DNA of 64,000 bases from Polytrichum commune (lineage: Eukaryota; Streptophyta; Polytrichopsida; Polytrichales; Polytrichaceae), in assembly GCA_950295325.1 (NCBI GenBank), contig OX485806.1, positions 3,286,001 to 3,350,000 on the forward strand. Reading direction: 5' to 3'. Positions 10,741 to 23,026 of the stretch are shown here, one piece after another. The notes below the pieces were generated by a model, which was not told where the DNA came from, did no database searches, and was given only the letters and a program-made list of their open reading frames with translations. Positions within the stretch are counted from its first letter, which is position 1; each line of letters begins with the position of its first letter. A program made the translations under genes and the position numbers.

Positions 10741-12896
10741 ATGGGCATAAGTTGCCGGTGAAAGTGACAATTATGCTCTTGCCTAGAGTTCATAAAAAAT
10801 TGATACTATTGACAAACATGTTGGACATCAAATTTGACATAATTGCATTGCCTTCGTATGTGCAAATATGACGACATTGTAGGTAGATAGTTTTTTTGAA
10901 ACATTTAAGTGTTGATGTGCCCAACCCAATAATGTTATAAAGGACATGTGCATGGTACTACAAACATGATTGTTTTTGAAGCAATGTTGTATGATTCCTT
11001 GTCATTTGCTAATCCTCACCAATCGCTTATGGTCAAAATATAACATACAAGGGTGGGTTCAACCCAAGGCCTTAGATTAGATTGCATGGGAACTCCGAGG
11101 GTAACATGTTGGAAAGAGCTAAATAGTGTGGGTGCCATTCCTAGAGCTTAATTTCCGGTGCACCCTACCACTTTGATCCGCCCAACCATAGTGGGTGTAT
11201 CCAAATGAAGAAGATATTTTTCAACCAAGCATGTGGGAACTTGGGGGTTTGCCCAAGTTAGGGAAGATAGGTGCAGTTGGCTTGTTTGTCTCTGTTCAAG
11301 GTGGCCACTTTTCAAAGGATGCAAAAAATCTTCCTAAACGCTTTAAATCTTGTGATCTTTGTTTCAGGATTACATAGGGAACATACCAACTGGAAGATGA
11401 AGCAACACCATATGTACATTGGTGACAACCTCAAATGCCATTTTTTTGGATGATAATGTTTACAAATTTGGCCTTAAATCATATATCTAGATGAGATTGG
11501 TTTAAGAGAATGCCCATGTTATGAATCATCCATATTTCCTATTTGATTCCGATTTCCCATGCCACAAATATCTTCGAATTCAACATCTCCTTGACATTGG
11601 GTCTAAACATCATAAAGCACAATCTATCAAATGAGGCACGCCTCCTCACTCTATATTGTAATCCCAAGGGAAATCAAGATATAATAAATAGTTAATTGTT
11701 GGGATTATCTTTTGACAATGAAATATTATGTTAAATTCTCATTGTTCCTTTACAAATACAAGGTTTTTGATGACATCAAAATTTTAAAATTACTACTGAA
11801 CCCCAAATAATATAATCAATGCCGAACCCACCATGACACTGCGATAGTTCACCAAAACTTCCCACAACTTTCGTCAATGAAACGTGTTGCCTATCTTGAA
11901 ATTTGGCCAATATCGACATATGATTGTACCATAGGCTCGCTCCTTACTTCTCACTCCTTATACCACCACTGGACAAGAGAGTCACTCTCGGCCAATCAAA
12001 TTTCAAAATTCCCTAAAATTCATCAATGGTGTACTTCTCCACCATAGCGCAACTTAAAGCGGCCCTAAACCTCAAAAACATCCAAATCGCTCACTTCAAA
12101 GTTTTTTAAGCATGCCAAAACAAATACCGTCAACGCTTATAGACAATGAATGACATATCGCATGTGATATAATTTTTCTAGGGTTGTACGCAAATTAGGG
12201 CAACCCTTCATAAACGATGGGTGTTTGTGACACCGAAACCCATAAACAACGTAGTACTACATATCATATGACAACTTCGGTAAGCATTTAAGAAGTCTTG
12301 CACCCACATCAAGGTTAAGGGGTCGCCGTGCAGCTCTAACTTATGCCAAATAGCCACCTTGCATTACATACACGTTGCAAGCCAAAGGGAATCTGCTCCC
12401 CACTAACCAAACCCCCCAAAAACCCTCTTAAAAAACAAAACCCAAAAAACTATTTAGAAAAAAAACGTGTCCATTTTTAGACCACATGCCTATTGTGCAT
12501 GTTGAGAGACTTGATGAGTGCGTCAAAGTCCCAAGCTTACGGCCACACTTCACACACTTGACGGAGAGGCCGTGACCAATAGGACACTTCAAGCACTCTC
12601 ATTGGTGGAAAATGTGGAGCCGGTCCAAGTTCGCTTCACACTATGCTCGAGGGACCAACGGAGTATGTGAATGCAAGATGCATGTAAAGTCTACATGGCA
12701 TTGAATGGATCATGTTTCATGGTCACTTGGAGTATTTTCAAAAACCATGTCTTGGAGGTAGGCCTAACACAAAACCGGGAGAGCATGGCATTCTGAATGT
12801 TCACAACCGTTGGTTTATTTTATTTTATCATGTGTGAGGACCCGCATGAATAGAAATTCATTGAAATAGCATTTGGTTGAGGGCCCGGTCACATAT
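10741..12896. other. No gene seen; subterminal-type repeats near the right end
   Basis: No supported gene. Short frames around 11,195-11,453 are unrecognised. From about 12,540, variants of ACTTCACACTACACTTGAGG recur (about 12,545, 12,632 and 12,900). This would fit subterminal repeats of a DNA transposon ending at 12,934. Confidence 0.4.
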
Positions 12897-12934
12897 GACT
12901 TCACACTACACTTGAGGGTCCATGACCACACTGC
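12897..12934. repeat. Inverted-repeat arm, partner at 1-38
   Basis: CTTCACACTACACTTGAGGG and the following CCATGACCACACTG mirror the first 38 bases of the window. This is a possible right terminal repeat of an element of about 12.9 kb with no transposase frame. Confidence 0.5.
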
Positions 12935-13329
12935 ATGATTTTGGAGGTGGTCTTGGGACGGTCTTTGAACACTTTCTTTTGGGCTCTCACAATTTCGTGG
13001 TCACGGCTCTTGGCTTGTGTGTGAAGTGGCCCTTACCTCTTCTCTTTCATTTTCTTATTCTCGTTCTTGATGGAATACATCCACCCACACATTCACCCAT
13101 CATGGATGTAACCCATTCATCCAACCTCACATTCATCGTAACAATTTAGGCCACCAGAGCCAACTTGAATTATTAGCTCTGTAGGAGTCTTCAGTTTTGC
13201 AGCAAAAATCTGGCTATGGAACATGACACAGATCAAGTGGTGCACATTCATAGACCTCGATTTATTTATTTCTTTGATATCTTTAAACTTATATGTATGT
13301 TTTGATTGTTTGTGATTGAGATCTTGGTA

Positions 13330-13869
13330 CAACCGTTTATGGCATTGAGTGTCACCTACACTATTTGCGAAGAGCCTAAACTTGATGCCTAGAAGTCTCA
13401 AAGCGTCATGTCCTCTAATTGTCAATATGATACTATCACCAACATAGGCAACTGCTTTTAAGTGCAAATATACTTACATCTCAACAATTAGCATAGCACA
13501 TTGGATACTTGAGATGATAGTTTTGTGTTTTAGTATGCAAGGGGGAGATATTAGTGAACATACTAATGGCAAGTGTCATGTGTTTACATTTTAGTATGCA
13601 AGAGGAAGATATTCTTGAGCACATTAATGCCAAGTGTCATTTCTGTACACTTTAGTCAACTTGTAGACCACTATATAACATAGGCATACACCTCATAACA
13701 CTAATAAAATAAACTCATGCTAAGATATCAGTAAGTGCACTTGAACACCAAGTGTCATGAGGTGACACTTACGGTGAAGTTGTTGATCATTAGTCTTACT
13801 TAGTATACACCTCAAAATAGGGGGATCGACACCATTGTGCATGTGACACTAAGTACCACACACGGTGCA
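13330..13869. repeat. Terminal-inverted-repeat family B, about 540 bp
   Basis: Starts CAACCGTTTATGGCATTGAG and ends GACACTAAGTACCACACACG. The interior repeats TTAGTATGCAAG...GATATT phrases and CCAAGTGTCAT phrases, as in the copies at 5,419-6,713 and 34,166-34,641. Non-coding. Confidence 0.5.
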
Positions 13870-15169
13870 ATGAGATTCAAAAGCTTGGATAGAAATATTC
13901 TTCCCCATTTTGTGCATGTGTGTGATTAAGGATGCTGTGAATTTGTGTGTTTCTTTCTGAGGTCATTTTGTTATTTTTTTATTTAGGTCAAGTAGACCTA
14001 AATTTTGGTTGATGCAGAGAATGAGACCTAGTCTTACAGCAGAACCTAATTGCCTGATAGAAATCAAGTTTGCTATGTTGATGTCTGTGTTCACCACTTT
14101 CATGGGTGCTCAGAGTTTCAGTTTTAGGGTACTATTTGAAGCTGTAATTGCAAGTAGGGGGGTAAGCCAAAGCTTTCTTTTACCTCTTTTCTTTCTCTTT
14201 TGAAACTCAATATTCATTTCTCATCAGGACCGAACATGGGCTGTGAAATCATCTTCGTGACCATCGAAACCCAGAGAATAGGAGTCTCGGTTTCTAGGTT
14301 TGAGACTTTGAGTCATTGTGCCGTTCAGTCATTTCATTGCTTCTAATGGCATACTTTGATGTCGACCTCAAAGGCATGTTGTAGTTTACCGATCACAGAT
14401 TTCCTTTTGTGAATACTTTCTCAACCTAAGAAAGGGGTCTCAAGTAAGCGCAAATTCAATTACAAACAAGCTTTCGGTCTTTGAGTGTGGTGTAACTTAG
14501 AACAACTCCACCTGAGCAATAGAAGAGCGCGAATATTGATATTGATCACAAATATGTCATCACTGTGCAGAGATATGCGTGCAAAAATTCTGGTTGCTAA
14601 CCTAGCATTTCTTGGGGCTACCCCGAGGATCGCAGAGACATCTAGAGGCGGCTTTAAATGATTGTGCACATGCAGGCAGTGAGCATTAAAAATTATCACT
14701 GGATTTTTTGGGTCTAGTGGAGGCCGGAATTCGATACCGAGTCTGTCCCAATTGAGCAGGAAAAAACCAAGACTGGCGCTGCAGACAGACACCTCACAGG
14801 CAACGGCCTTGAAGATCGATTCAGGATCAATCAATGGAGCTCACTCAGACACTGGAGAGAAGCCGGATCTGAAGTCATGCTTTGTGGATACAATTCACAA
14901 ATGTTGTCTCATGGTAATAATTGCCTTACTTTAAAAAATTCAATTTCATTTTGCTATATGTAATCCTTGAAGCACTGAACCTGTTACATTGTCAGAATGA
15001 GGATATTGATTCAAGCTTCAGGCAGGTTAGGTGACCTGTTTCATACACCGTTACATATTGCTTTCTTACTTGTGTTCCATAACCAGGAGAATATCATGCA
15101 ATAGTGAGTGAAGTGAACCAAGTGCTCCAGGGAGATTTTGCAAAAAAATGGTTGAGATTCAAGTGTTTC
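13870..15169. other. No confident gene
   Basis: Less AT-rich than its surroundings, with several short open segments (14,009-14,203 and 14,752-14,934 on +; 14,460-14,834 on -) and plausible splice-like sites. No segment resembles a family I know, so a decayed gene fragment is possible but not called. Confidence 0.3.
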
Positions 15170-15305
15170 CAAGTCCAACCAGTTACAAGTTGATATGTTT
15201 CGGTTTTCTCTTTACTAATTGAAGGTATATTCTATAGATTCCTTATAAACTGATGGGCGATTTGCTTCCAGTCTTGAACTTGAACCGATTATTTCTCAAA
15301 CCCAA
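15170..15305 (+). repeat. AACCGGTT-rich repeat, copy 1
   Basis: Shares GTGTTTCCAAGTCCA, CGGTTTTCTCTTTACT, ATAGATTCCT and CTTGAACTT with 15,845-15,985 (same strand), and with 33,765-33,905 in reverse. Non-coding dispersed repeat. Confidence 0.55.
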
Positions 15306-15381
15306 CCGGCTCATCTGTAACCAGCAGTTAGAATTTTCAGTGATTCATGCATGGGAACATAGTTAACTTATTCTTTGATGC

Positions 15382-15471
15382 AGATGCTTGTTATATACTT
15401 CAAGAACGGATTCGACTTTTCACCAATCGGTGGAGCTGCCATGAAGGATTTGCGGCTCGTTTTCCAATAAA
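15382..15471 (+). other. Short open segment, unassigned
   Basis: After a CAG, a 29-codon frame (containing FDFSPIGGAAMKDLRLVF) runs to a TAA at 15,469-15,471. It could be a terminal exon of a decayed gene in 14-15.5 kb, but no family is recognised. Confidence 0.2.
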
Positions 15472-15844
15472 TCTCACCAAGGATCTGGATGTAAGTATAT
15501 GACCAGATTCTACCAGGAATACAGGTAAGCTACAAAGTCCGCATCTCAAAAAGTAGGCTTCTAATTAAATCGTAAGTGTTAACAATTACGTTATGTTTTG
15601 ACTTTAAACATCATAGTTATTTATGACTCTGAGTCATCTGTGCATGAGTGTAATTGCTTGCTAGGTCAGTTAAACAATATGTAGGTGAAAGACCAGACAC
15701 AATCCGCCTACTTACACGGAACATCTGATATAGCCCTCGCTAGGTATATTATCATTGACGCACATGAATTGTCTCACAATCACTGGCTGGCAACTAGAGG
15801 GAGACACTGTCCGGATAGATTTTTGGACATAATCGGGCAAATTC

Positions 15845-15985
15845 CTAGTGTTTCCAAGTCCATCTGGTTACACGTTGTCATCTGTCGGTTTTTCTTTACT
15901 GATTTGAGGTATGTTCCATAGATTCCTCTAAAATGATCGATAATTTTCCTCATCTCTTGAACTTCAAACGGTTGATCTGTAACTA
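15845..15985 (+). repeat. AACCGGTT-rich repeat, copy 2
   Basis: Second copy of the repeat at 15,170, about 675 bp downstream in the same orientation. Confidence 0.55.
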
Positions 15986-16011
15986 GCATACGGTTCTCCC
16001 CATTCATCGGA

Positions 16012-16228
16012 GAGGGAATTATCACATATGAGCGTACCTTTCATTCATCAATCGCAACAACCCTGAAATAGGTATGCATTAGTATGCAACCTGAAGATTA
16101 GTCGATACAGATTATTTGACGCTCGAATTAGCTTTAAAGACCTTAAATTAGTCTACTTGAGGTCATCTGAGGGGTCAAGATTTTATGTTGGATGGATGAG
16201 AGGTACGCTCATATACGATAACTCCCTC
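16012..16228. mobile_element. About 217-bp inverted-repeat miniature element
   Basis: The left end, GAGGGAATTATCACATATGA, continues into GCGTACC. It mirrors the right end, whose inward reading starts GAGGGAGTTATCGTATATGA and continues into GCGTACC. A solo relative occurs at about 25,953-26,000 (GATGGATGAGAGGTAAGC then TAATTCCCTC). The target duplication is not clear, so the superfamily is not assigned. Confidence 0.55.
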
Positions 16229-16969
16229 TTTCTCTCCCAACTAGACACTTGGTGTTGTATGATGACAAGTTATGAAGATCACTCTAAATAACATGGCACA
16301 CCAATTTTAATGCCACACTATCAATCAGATGTTTAATGCAGTAACTATGAGTACCTGCCAACAATTATTCAAGTGCACACCTGTGGATCGTGGACATGTG
16401 CTTTTGGTTTTTTGTTGGTTGTTTTGAACCAGAATGGCAAGGAGGAACTGTCAAATTTGCTGATCATTAAGGTATGTGGGTGTTGATCGGTTCATATTTC
16501 ATGTTCTCCAACTCCTTCCCATCAGATTTACACGACGAAACTTGTGTTGCATTAGCAAAACTAATCATGAAGCCTCAACAAAAATCGGACCCCTCTTATC
16601 AGGTTATGGTTAACATTGTTCGTCGATTTCTCAATAATTGAATACACAAGTCCTCTCAGTTGTGTTCACGATTGAGTGTGGGGTAGTTGATAGAATTTGT
16701 TGGCATAATCCATTCTCTTCAGACACTTGGACCTTTATGTTGTTTGTTCTTCGATCCTTACCAAACCACACAATACGGGTGTCCAATTAAGATAAGTGAC
16801 CGAATACCACCCACATAATTAAGACTTCTTGATTACATGAAGAGGAGATACATGATTCCAAGTGTTCTAAGAATCGTGTTTTGGGTGCACCTGAGACGGA
16901 TATCTAGCAATGAGAGCATTGAAAGCATTGAATTCTTGGACGATAAGTGTTATTAACGTATAAGGGTCT

Positions 16970-17640
16970 TCAATGGTCACTCTTCTTTACCAAACACCTC
17001 TGTTTGATTGGTAAGTATATGGCAAGGCTTGTTGTGAAGAATGGACACCAAAAAACCATGAGTGGACTATGTGCAGAAAATATATTAAGCATCATAGGTT
17101 CAATAGTGAACACAACTGAGACGGTATATTTGATCATCGCAAGGGAATAAGAATCTTCAATCTGGACTCATATAGCTTTTGCATCTCGGCTCCGATTCTG
17201 AAACTTCAAATGACTATCTTTGTGATTGCAATCGTTGAATGGACAAGACGATTCCCAAGCTGATCCAACAATTATCCACTTCGTATAAAGAAATGATTCT
17301 GGGTTAATGCTGTATCACAAACAGTTCCGAAGGCTTAGAAATAGGTAAGTAAAGTATGTGGTCACTCTTCTTAATTAGGCATTCTATATATTTGGATGGT
17401 AGGTACATTGCAAGGCTTGCGCTTAAGGACGGACACCAAAAAGACATGTGTTGCAATAAGATTGAACTATGGGTCAAAAAATATAAGACACCCACTCCAA
17501 ATTCAGTTGTTTACAAAAATGGAATGCTTGTAAGAGATTGAGAATTCTTCCTTTGGTCCCAGATAACTTTGCATGTCAGTTCTCCAATTCCAAAACTCAA
17601 AACAATAATCTCATTGATTTGCAATTTCTAACCTGATGAG
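16970..17640 (+). repeat. Two direct copies related to family A
   Basis: GGTCACTCTTCTT followed by ATTGCAAGGCTTG-like sequence and GGACACCAAAAA occurs at about 16,976-17,055 and again at about 17,361-17,445. Both copies are followed by similar ATCTTTGATTGCAAT-like stretches. The spacing is about 385 bp. A related family A stretch lies just upstream from about 16,760. Non-coding. Confidence 0.45.
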
Positions 17641-17906
17641 TGAACTCCCAATACAATCTGAAGCCATAAATTGGCTGTGGAGTTAGAACTGCACACAATG
17701 GGGTACCATACCTTGAAGGATACAATTCGATTTGCCAAATGATCCAAATTGAACTTAACGTGTAGTGTGAATGTAATGTAAGAGTATTGCGGAGCACTGC
17801 ATTAAAATGGAACATTTAGATTATACACTGTAGAGGGGTCTATATTTTGACAAAAAAATAATTTAGTTCACTTCAGATGCCACCATGTGTCAATATCGAG
17901 AAGTAA

Positions 17907-18229
17907 CACTAGTAGAAAACATGCCAAAAAGAACCGCAACCGAAATCGGTTGTGGTCATTTTGACCAGCCTGATCTGCAATCGCTAAATGACTGCAGATT
18001 ATTTTTTTGGTTTATCGCCTAACATTTTAGGAATGTGGGGGCGTGTAATATACCATTGGAAAGGTCTTGAAAACTCCTTCCCAATGGTATATTACAGGCC
18101 CCCAATTTTTTTTTGAAATTTCAGTCCCAAAATAAATATGTAGTTGTTTAGCGACTACGGATCGGGTTGGTCAAAAGTACTGCAGCTGATTTTGGCTGCG
18201 GTTTTTTGGGGCATAGTTTTCTCCTAGTG
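17907..18229. mobile_element. 323-bp CACTA-type miniature element
   Basis: Begins CACTAGTAGAAAACATGCC and ends GGCATAGTTTTCTCCTAGTG. It is flanked by TAA at 17,904-17,906 and 18,230-18,232. Inverted complementarity continues far inside (an ACCGCAACCGAAAT arm against a TTTGGCTGCGGTT arm). At the centre, GTAATATACCATTGG mirrors CCAATGGTATATTAC, so the transcript would fold into a long hairpin. No transposase is present; it would be mobilised in trans. Confidence 0.8.
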
Positions 18230-18879
18230 TAAAGACAAAATAGAGCGCCCTCTATGGTATGGAAAAAGAACATTTGGGAATTACAACCGTGGAGACAAAG
18301 TCCACTGTATTATCACATGTCATGCAAGTTATAGAGACCATGGGAGTGAATAAATTGTATGAAGTACAATTTAATCATCATAATTGTATTGAAATTACAA
18401 ACACAATACCACAAGTGATAAACATGTTCAACACAAATTGATTCTAAATCTTAGCAAAGTGTTAGTTGTCACATTTCTATCGATGAGAATCTCTATAAAC
18501 CCAATGTGTCACCTCAAAAAACTAGCAATTTGGCACCAAAGTGCCGAAGCTGCTTATGACCTTAGTATACAACAAGTAAGATAATTTGTACCTTCAACTA
18601 TCTACAACATGGAAATTATGGCATAGTCAATACTTCTCAAATCAATTTAGCCTTTTTCTACTTTCTTGCCACACAGCATGTCATTTTCAAACTCACTCAT
18701 GATTGCCCTTACTGGCCAATATATAATGCTTCATTGCACCAACCAAGAAGAAGAAGAAAAAGAAAAAGAAAAATCCTCTCTAGTGAGCCAAAAACATTTT
18801 AGTGGCATTCATTTTTCATGTTCATTCCATATCTGGAACAATATGGGCACAAATTTTCTTTACTACATCACAATAGGGT
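18230..18879. other. No gene seen
   Basis: AT-rich, with a short GAAGAAGAAAAAGAAAAAG-type purine run at about 18,745-18,772. No supported gene. Confidence 0.4.
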
Positions 18880-21055
18880 TTGTTTAACCCTCGCCATACT
18901 CACATAGATATGCATCAATACACAACAATACCTACTCATTGAAACTAGATCTACATGAACTCCTCTTCCTACCCCTAATGTCGCCACAAGCAAAACCTTC
19001 TCCGAAGTCGTTCCATCAAACTGCACCACCAAGCTTGCCCTGCCGCTAAGTGCCAACCCCATAATCTCATCAAAATCCCCAACACCAACCATCAAACCAA
19101 TGTGCATCCTCTCAAACTGTAAAGAAGTTTCCCAAGCTATTTAACAATATTCCTTACACTCACTACAAGGTACACTGCCCCCAACCGCTCTTACGCCTAA
19201 CCTTAACTAAATAACAAATCCAAATCATCCCAATGGTGCCACATCGAATTCCAAAAGGAAGCCCACCTCCTACAACCGCATCCTACACAAACCACCACCA
19301 AGATCAAAAACACCGGCCCATACACAACAAAATAATCCCGCATCTCAAACAAAAAAAATCATAACAATCACATCAAATAGAAGGAAAACACCATACTACA
19401 TACAAACAAAACCAACCCCACAACCCAATACACTAGCCTCTTCACTCCTACTAGAAAAACACCCTCACACCTTGTCGAGACACCATTTTCCATCCCACAC
19501 CTACAAACCACCTTACAACACAACAAGGCATCCCTTAACACCAAAAACGCCCAAATAAATAACAACAAATCGGCACAAACACAACACACACACAACCTAA
19601 ATCCCTCACTAGCACCAAAGCCACCACCTAGCCGATACAAATTGTTATTCCTTCCACCCACACACCGCCACCCTCAATCACATATGAATATCAACAAACC
19701 CAACAACTATCAACAACTAAAACAATTTCATACTAGGAAAAAAAAAACTCGTGTACACTCCCTCCATCATTCTCTAGAACTATATATGACACATGCCTCC
19801 AAAATCTATCCAAAGGCAAATTTCCTAGACCAAATAGTATCTCCAACGATATCTTAAAAGCCATACTAGGCAACTTCCATGTCATGATGTACCTATTTTT
19901 CCTATAATGCTACCACCAGAAAGCAATACCTAACGAATGGAAACATAGCATCACCATACTCCTCCATAAATCACCATCGCCATACATCACCATCATTGTG
20001 CTCTAGATCACCAACCACTAGATCCCTATACATACTAAAAAACACTTCAACATCCATATAGAATCCATAGACACCAAATTTCCTCTTAACAATTCCTCGT
20101 TGTTGGAAGACTAGTACAAAAGCCCATTTTACCCCACTTTCACCCCACAACAAAGGTCCAATACGGAGAATTTTCTTGAAAAATGCTCTTCCTTCAACAT
20201 TACCACCCTACCGGGCGCAAACATGGCCAAGTACACAATTCCATTACCATGCATAGGTTTAAGTGGAAGTGATTCAAAACTATATACTAACTTTAAATTT
20301 TGTGAAAGAAAAACATAGTGATCTAAAAAGCCAAGCAATTTATGATGAAAAAACAATTTCAAGAAAATCCTACATAGTTTAGAACATGGTGCAAGTAGTG
20401 TGCAAGTAGGTATATTGAACATGTAATTATCTAAAATTTGTCTAAACTATGAGAAAATACATTAAATTATTATTTTTTGTAAGGATTTTGTAATGATGCA
20501 CTCAATTTTATAACGAATTCAAGGAATATGAAAAAAAAATCAACTTCAAAATATTTAAGGTCATGAAATCTACATCAAAAACCATATTTAGCTATTACCT
20601 TCTAAGCAATATTTTTAATGATAAGTTTTGAGATATAATCGTGATAATCTAGATTTGAGTACCTAACACACCAATAGAAGTGCCATGAAAAAATTCCAAT
20701 TTAAACAAGACTTTGTTACTACTTTTAAGCACTTGACCAAAAATATTATGGTTTTAGTATACCGGAGCATTTTTCCCGTATACTTGATCGTGCTTGCTCC
20801 CTACCCCAAATCCTAGATCGTACCAACACATGCATACTCACCATTAACAAATTCCAAGGTAAATACCATACCAAATCTAGAATATTGAAAATTGCACTTT
20901 TATAAGCCACTATTGTCTTCCCACCAAACACATACCACACACCACCCCCACCACCTCCCACAACCCCAAACTCTACCCCGCACCCAAGACATAACACAAT
21001 CATGCAACCCTTAGGCACCCCCATCTTATACAACTTTAGCTTTGAACCCACATAC

Positions 21056-21092
<37 letters not shown>

Positions 21093-22170
21093 GCGAAGCC
21101 AAGCAACATACACAAAAATGTCATTGCCATTGGCAAACCCCACACACCAACCATTGCAAATGGATCACACAAACATAACTCTTAAACCTTGACACCAACC
21201 TCTATGAACACAACCTACCACTTGTCACAAAACTCACACAAAAAACCAAACATAAAAGAACAAATTAACTCAACAACCTAAAATCACAATAATCACGCGA
21301 TTGACGAAATGTTCGCCCCAACCTCGACATTCCATACCTTACCCTCCATACTCAAAACATCATGGCCACATCACCCACAATATAAGTACACCCCCCCCCC
21401 CCAATGGACCAAATACACAACAACATGGGAAGCTACCAAACCACTATACCACTTGAAAGATTAGCATGGCTATGGGAAAGATACTCACTCTATATACCCA
21501 TCGAGAACCACAACCTCTCCCCACCCATAAAAAACTTTGCCACGGAAGTTCTCCTCCTCATTAACCAATACATCAAACCACTTCCAAGACAAGAACCACC
21601 CAGCACCCCCTTCATCCATAACCACCACACACGTCCGTCATCAATTCTAGATAAACTCTTGCAAACCTTCCAAATCACATACTCATATTTCTCCAGTTGA
21701 CTCACATGTCCCATGCAATTATCACATTACCACTCCCCATACGATAGAGATGTAATCTTTGGCTCACTGGGCCCAACCTTCTCCACTTAATGGAAAGGAT
21801 GTCGGTACGCCCATATAACAACCCTAGACTTACTCCTAAAATTTATCAATTGGGCAAGACTAGCTGCTACATTACTCCAATTACAATGCTGCTATAATTA
21901 TTACCATCACACACAATGATTGGACAAACAATCCAACCAACCTGCTTCAACAACCACATGTAACTCCTACACTTACCATCCACCCCTCACTTTACAATAA
22001 ACCAAAACACTGCCCTTCCCTACATACTATAACAACAAAGAACCCCTACTCATCTCCATTATAATACTCTCTCACACACCCACCACACCACAAATGCCCA
22101 CCTTCCTCCAACAACTCCCTACAACACTCCTCCCCACTTGCACCACCTGATCATTGTGTGGATCCCACCA
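18880..22170 (+). pseudogene. Degenerate LINE reverse transcriptase region
   Basis: The plus strand is strongly depleted in G and rich in C and A over this stretch. At about 19,820-19,970 a frame reads like a LINE reverse transcriptase finger region, with GKFPRPNSISNDILKA (equivalent to the family's GKSPGPDGIPNEVLKA) followed by IPNEWKHSITILLHK. Stops and frameshifts are many. A 589-bp element sits inside at 20,213-20,801. A poly(A) run of about 33 lies near 21,058-21,091. The downstream part (21,100-21,700) keeps the same composition and may be the C-terminal half. Confidence 0.55.
20209..20805. mobile_element. 589-bp terminal-inverted-repeat element, copy 2, 4-bp target duplication TACC
   Basis: The body is 20,213-20,801. 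The left end begins GGGCGCAAACATGGCCAAGT. The right end, read inward, begins GGGAGCAAGCACGATCAAGT. TACC lies on both sides. The interior (AAGTGATTCAAAACTATA, GTGCAAGTAGTGTGCAAGTA) aligns with copy 1 at 4,104-4,693. It is inserted in the LINE remnant. Confidence 0.7.
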
Positions 22171-22197
22171 CATACACGCATTAATTACCTCTATTAT

Positions 22198-22330
22198 ATG
22201 ACAGATTGGGCCTTAAAATGTCATATTATGATTGTCATAGTTGTAATATTGGGGTAAATTAACACAAGAAAATTTGATCAATGGGAAATGTGTCGTATAA
22301 TCGAGGTGCCGTATTATCAGGGTTAGATTG
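22198..22330 (-). mobile_element. Pogo-like terminal repeat (solo or truncated)
   Basis: Read on the minus strand, the end is CAATCTAACCCTGATAATAC followed by GGCACCTCGATTATACGACA, abutting TA at 22,331-22,332. It matches the terminus at 62,992 (CAGTCTAACCTTGATAATG), which leads to a pogo/Tigger-type transposase fragment. No transposase remains here. Confidence 0.5.
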
Positions 22331-22396
22331 TAGCTCAGTTACGTTATTTTTTTTTATTGGAGATGCCTACTCTAAACCTATTAGACACTTACATGT

Positions 22397-22621
22397 TTAT
22401 GAGAGTCTCAAGTGCTCAAAGTGTCCTTTAAGAAACAACTCTCCCTTATTGTGAGGATGTATTGTGACAAATTTTGACAAAACCTGAAATGAGCCTAAAG
22501 AATAGCTTGTGAAATTGAATAACAATGAGAACTCCATAACAAAATGACTAAAGTATTTGAGAATGGCATGAAGATGGATATGATGTCCCAAGTCAATGTG
22601 CGTTCTTTGACTACCTTTCAT
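22397..22621 (-). other. Unassigned 74-codon open frame
   Basis: An open frame starting MKGSQRTHIDLGHHIHLHAI. It lies just beyond the PIF element and could belong with the open segment on its other side (23,760-24,057), the two separated by that insertion. No family is recognised. Confidence 0.15.
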
Positions 22622-22640
22622 ATCTTATTGGCTGAATTTA

Positions 22641-22970
22641 GGGCCGGTTTACACTACGGTGGAGAAGTCCACCGGTCATGAAAAAAAGGGTGTTTCTCAA
22701 TTGTGATTGGTCGAAAATGCAACTCTTGACCGGTGGGTGTTTACACTAGGTGAAGGAAACAATGGTGGTGAACTTTTCTCATGGATGATAAAATGACATG
22801 GCCGCCTACATGGCGGCACTTTTTGGAGTTGGGCTTCTCCGGAGAAGGAGTTTCTTGTCCGGCCTCAAGAGGCCGGAGAAGCCCAACTCAATAAAAAATT
22901 AATTTTCAAAAACAAATCTGGACCGTAGATTTCAGATATGTTTTTTTTCAAAACCTAAGGTGTTGGCAAG

Positions 22971-23026
<56 letters not shown>

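Noticed and set aside
19368-19661. 97-codon minus-strand gene
   Set aside because: Its V/G/C-rich translation is the mirror of the G-poor LINE strand and resembles no family.
20746-21102. 118-codon minus-strand gene
   Set aside because: Begins in a poly(T) run translated as polyphenylalanine and crosses a transposon end. An artefact of skewed composition.
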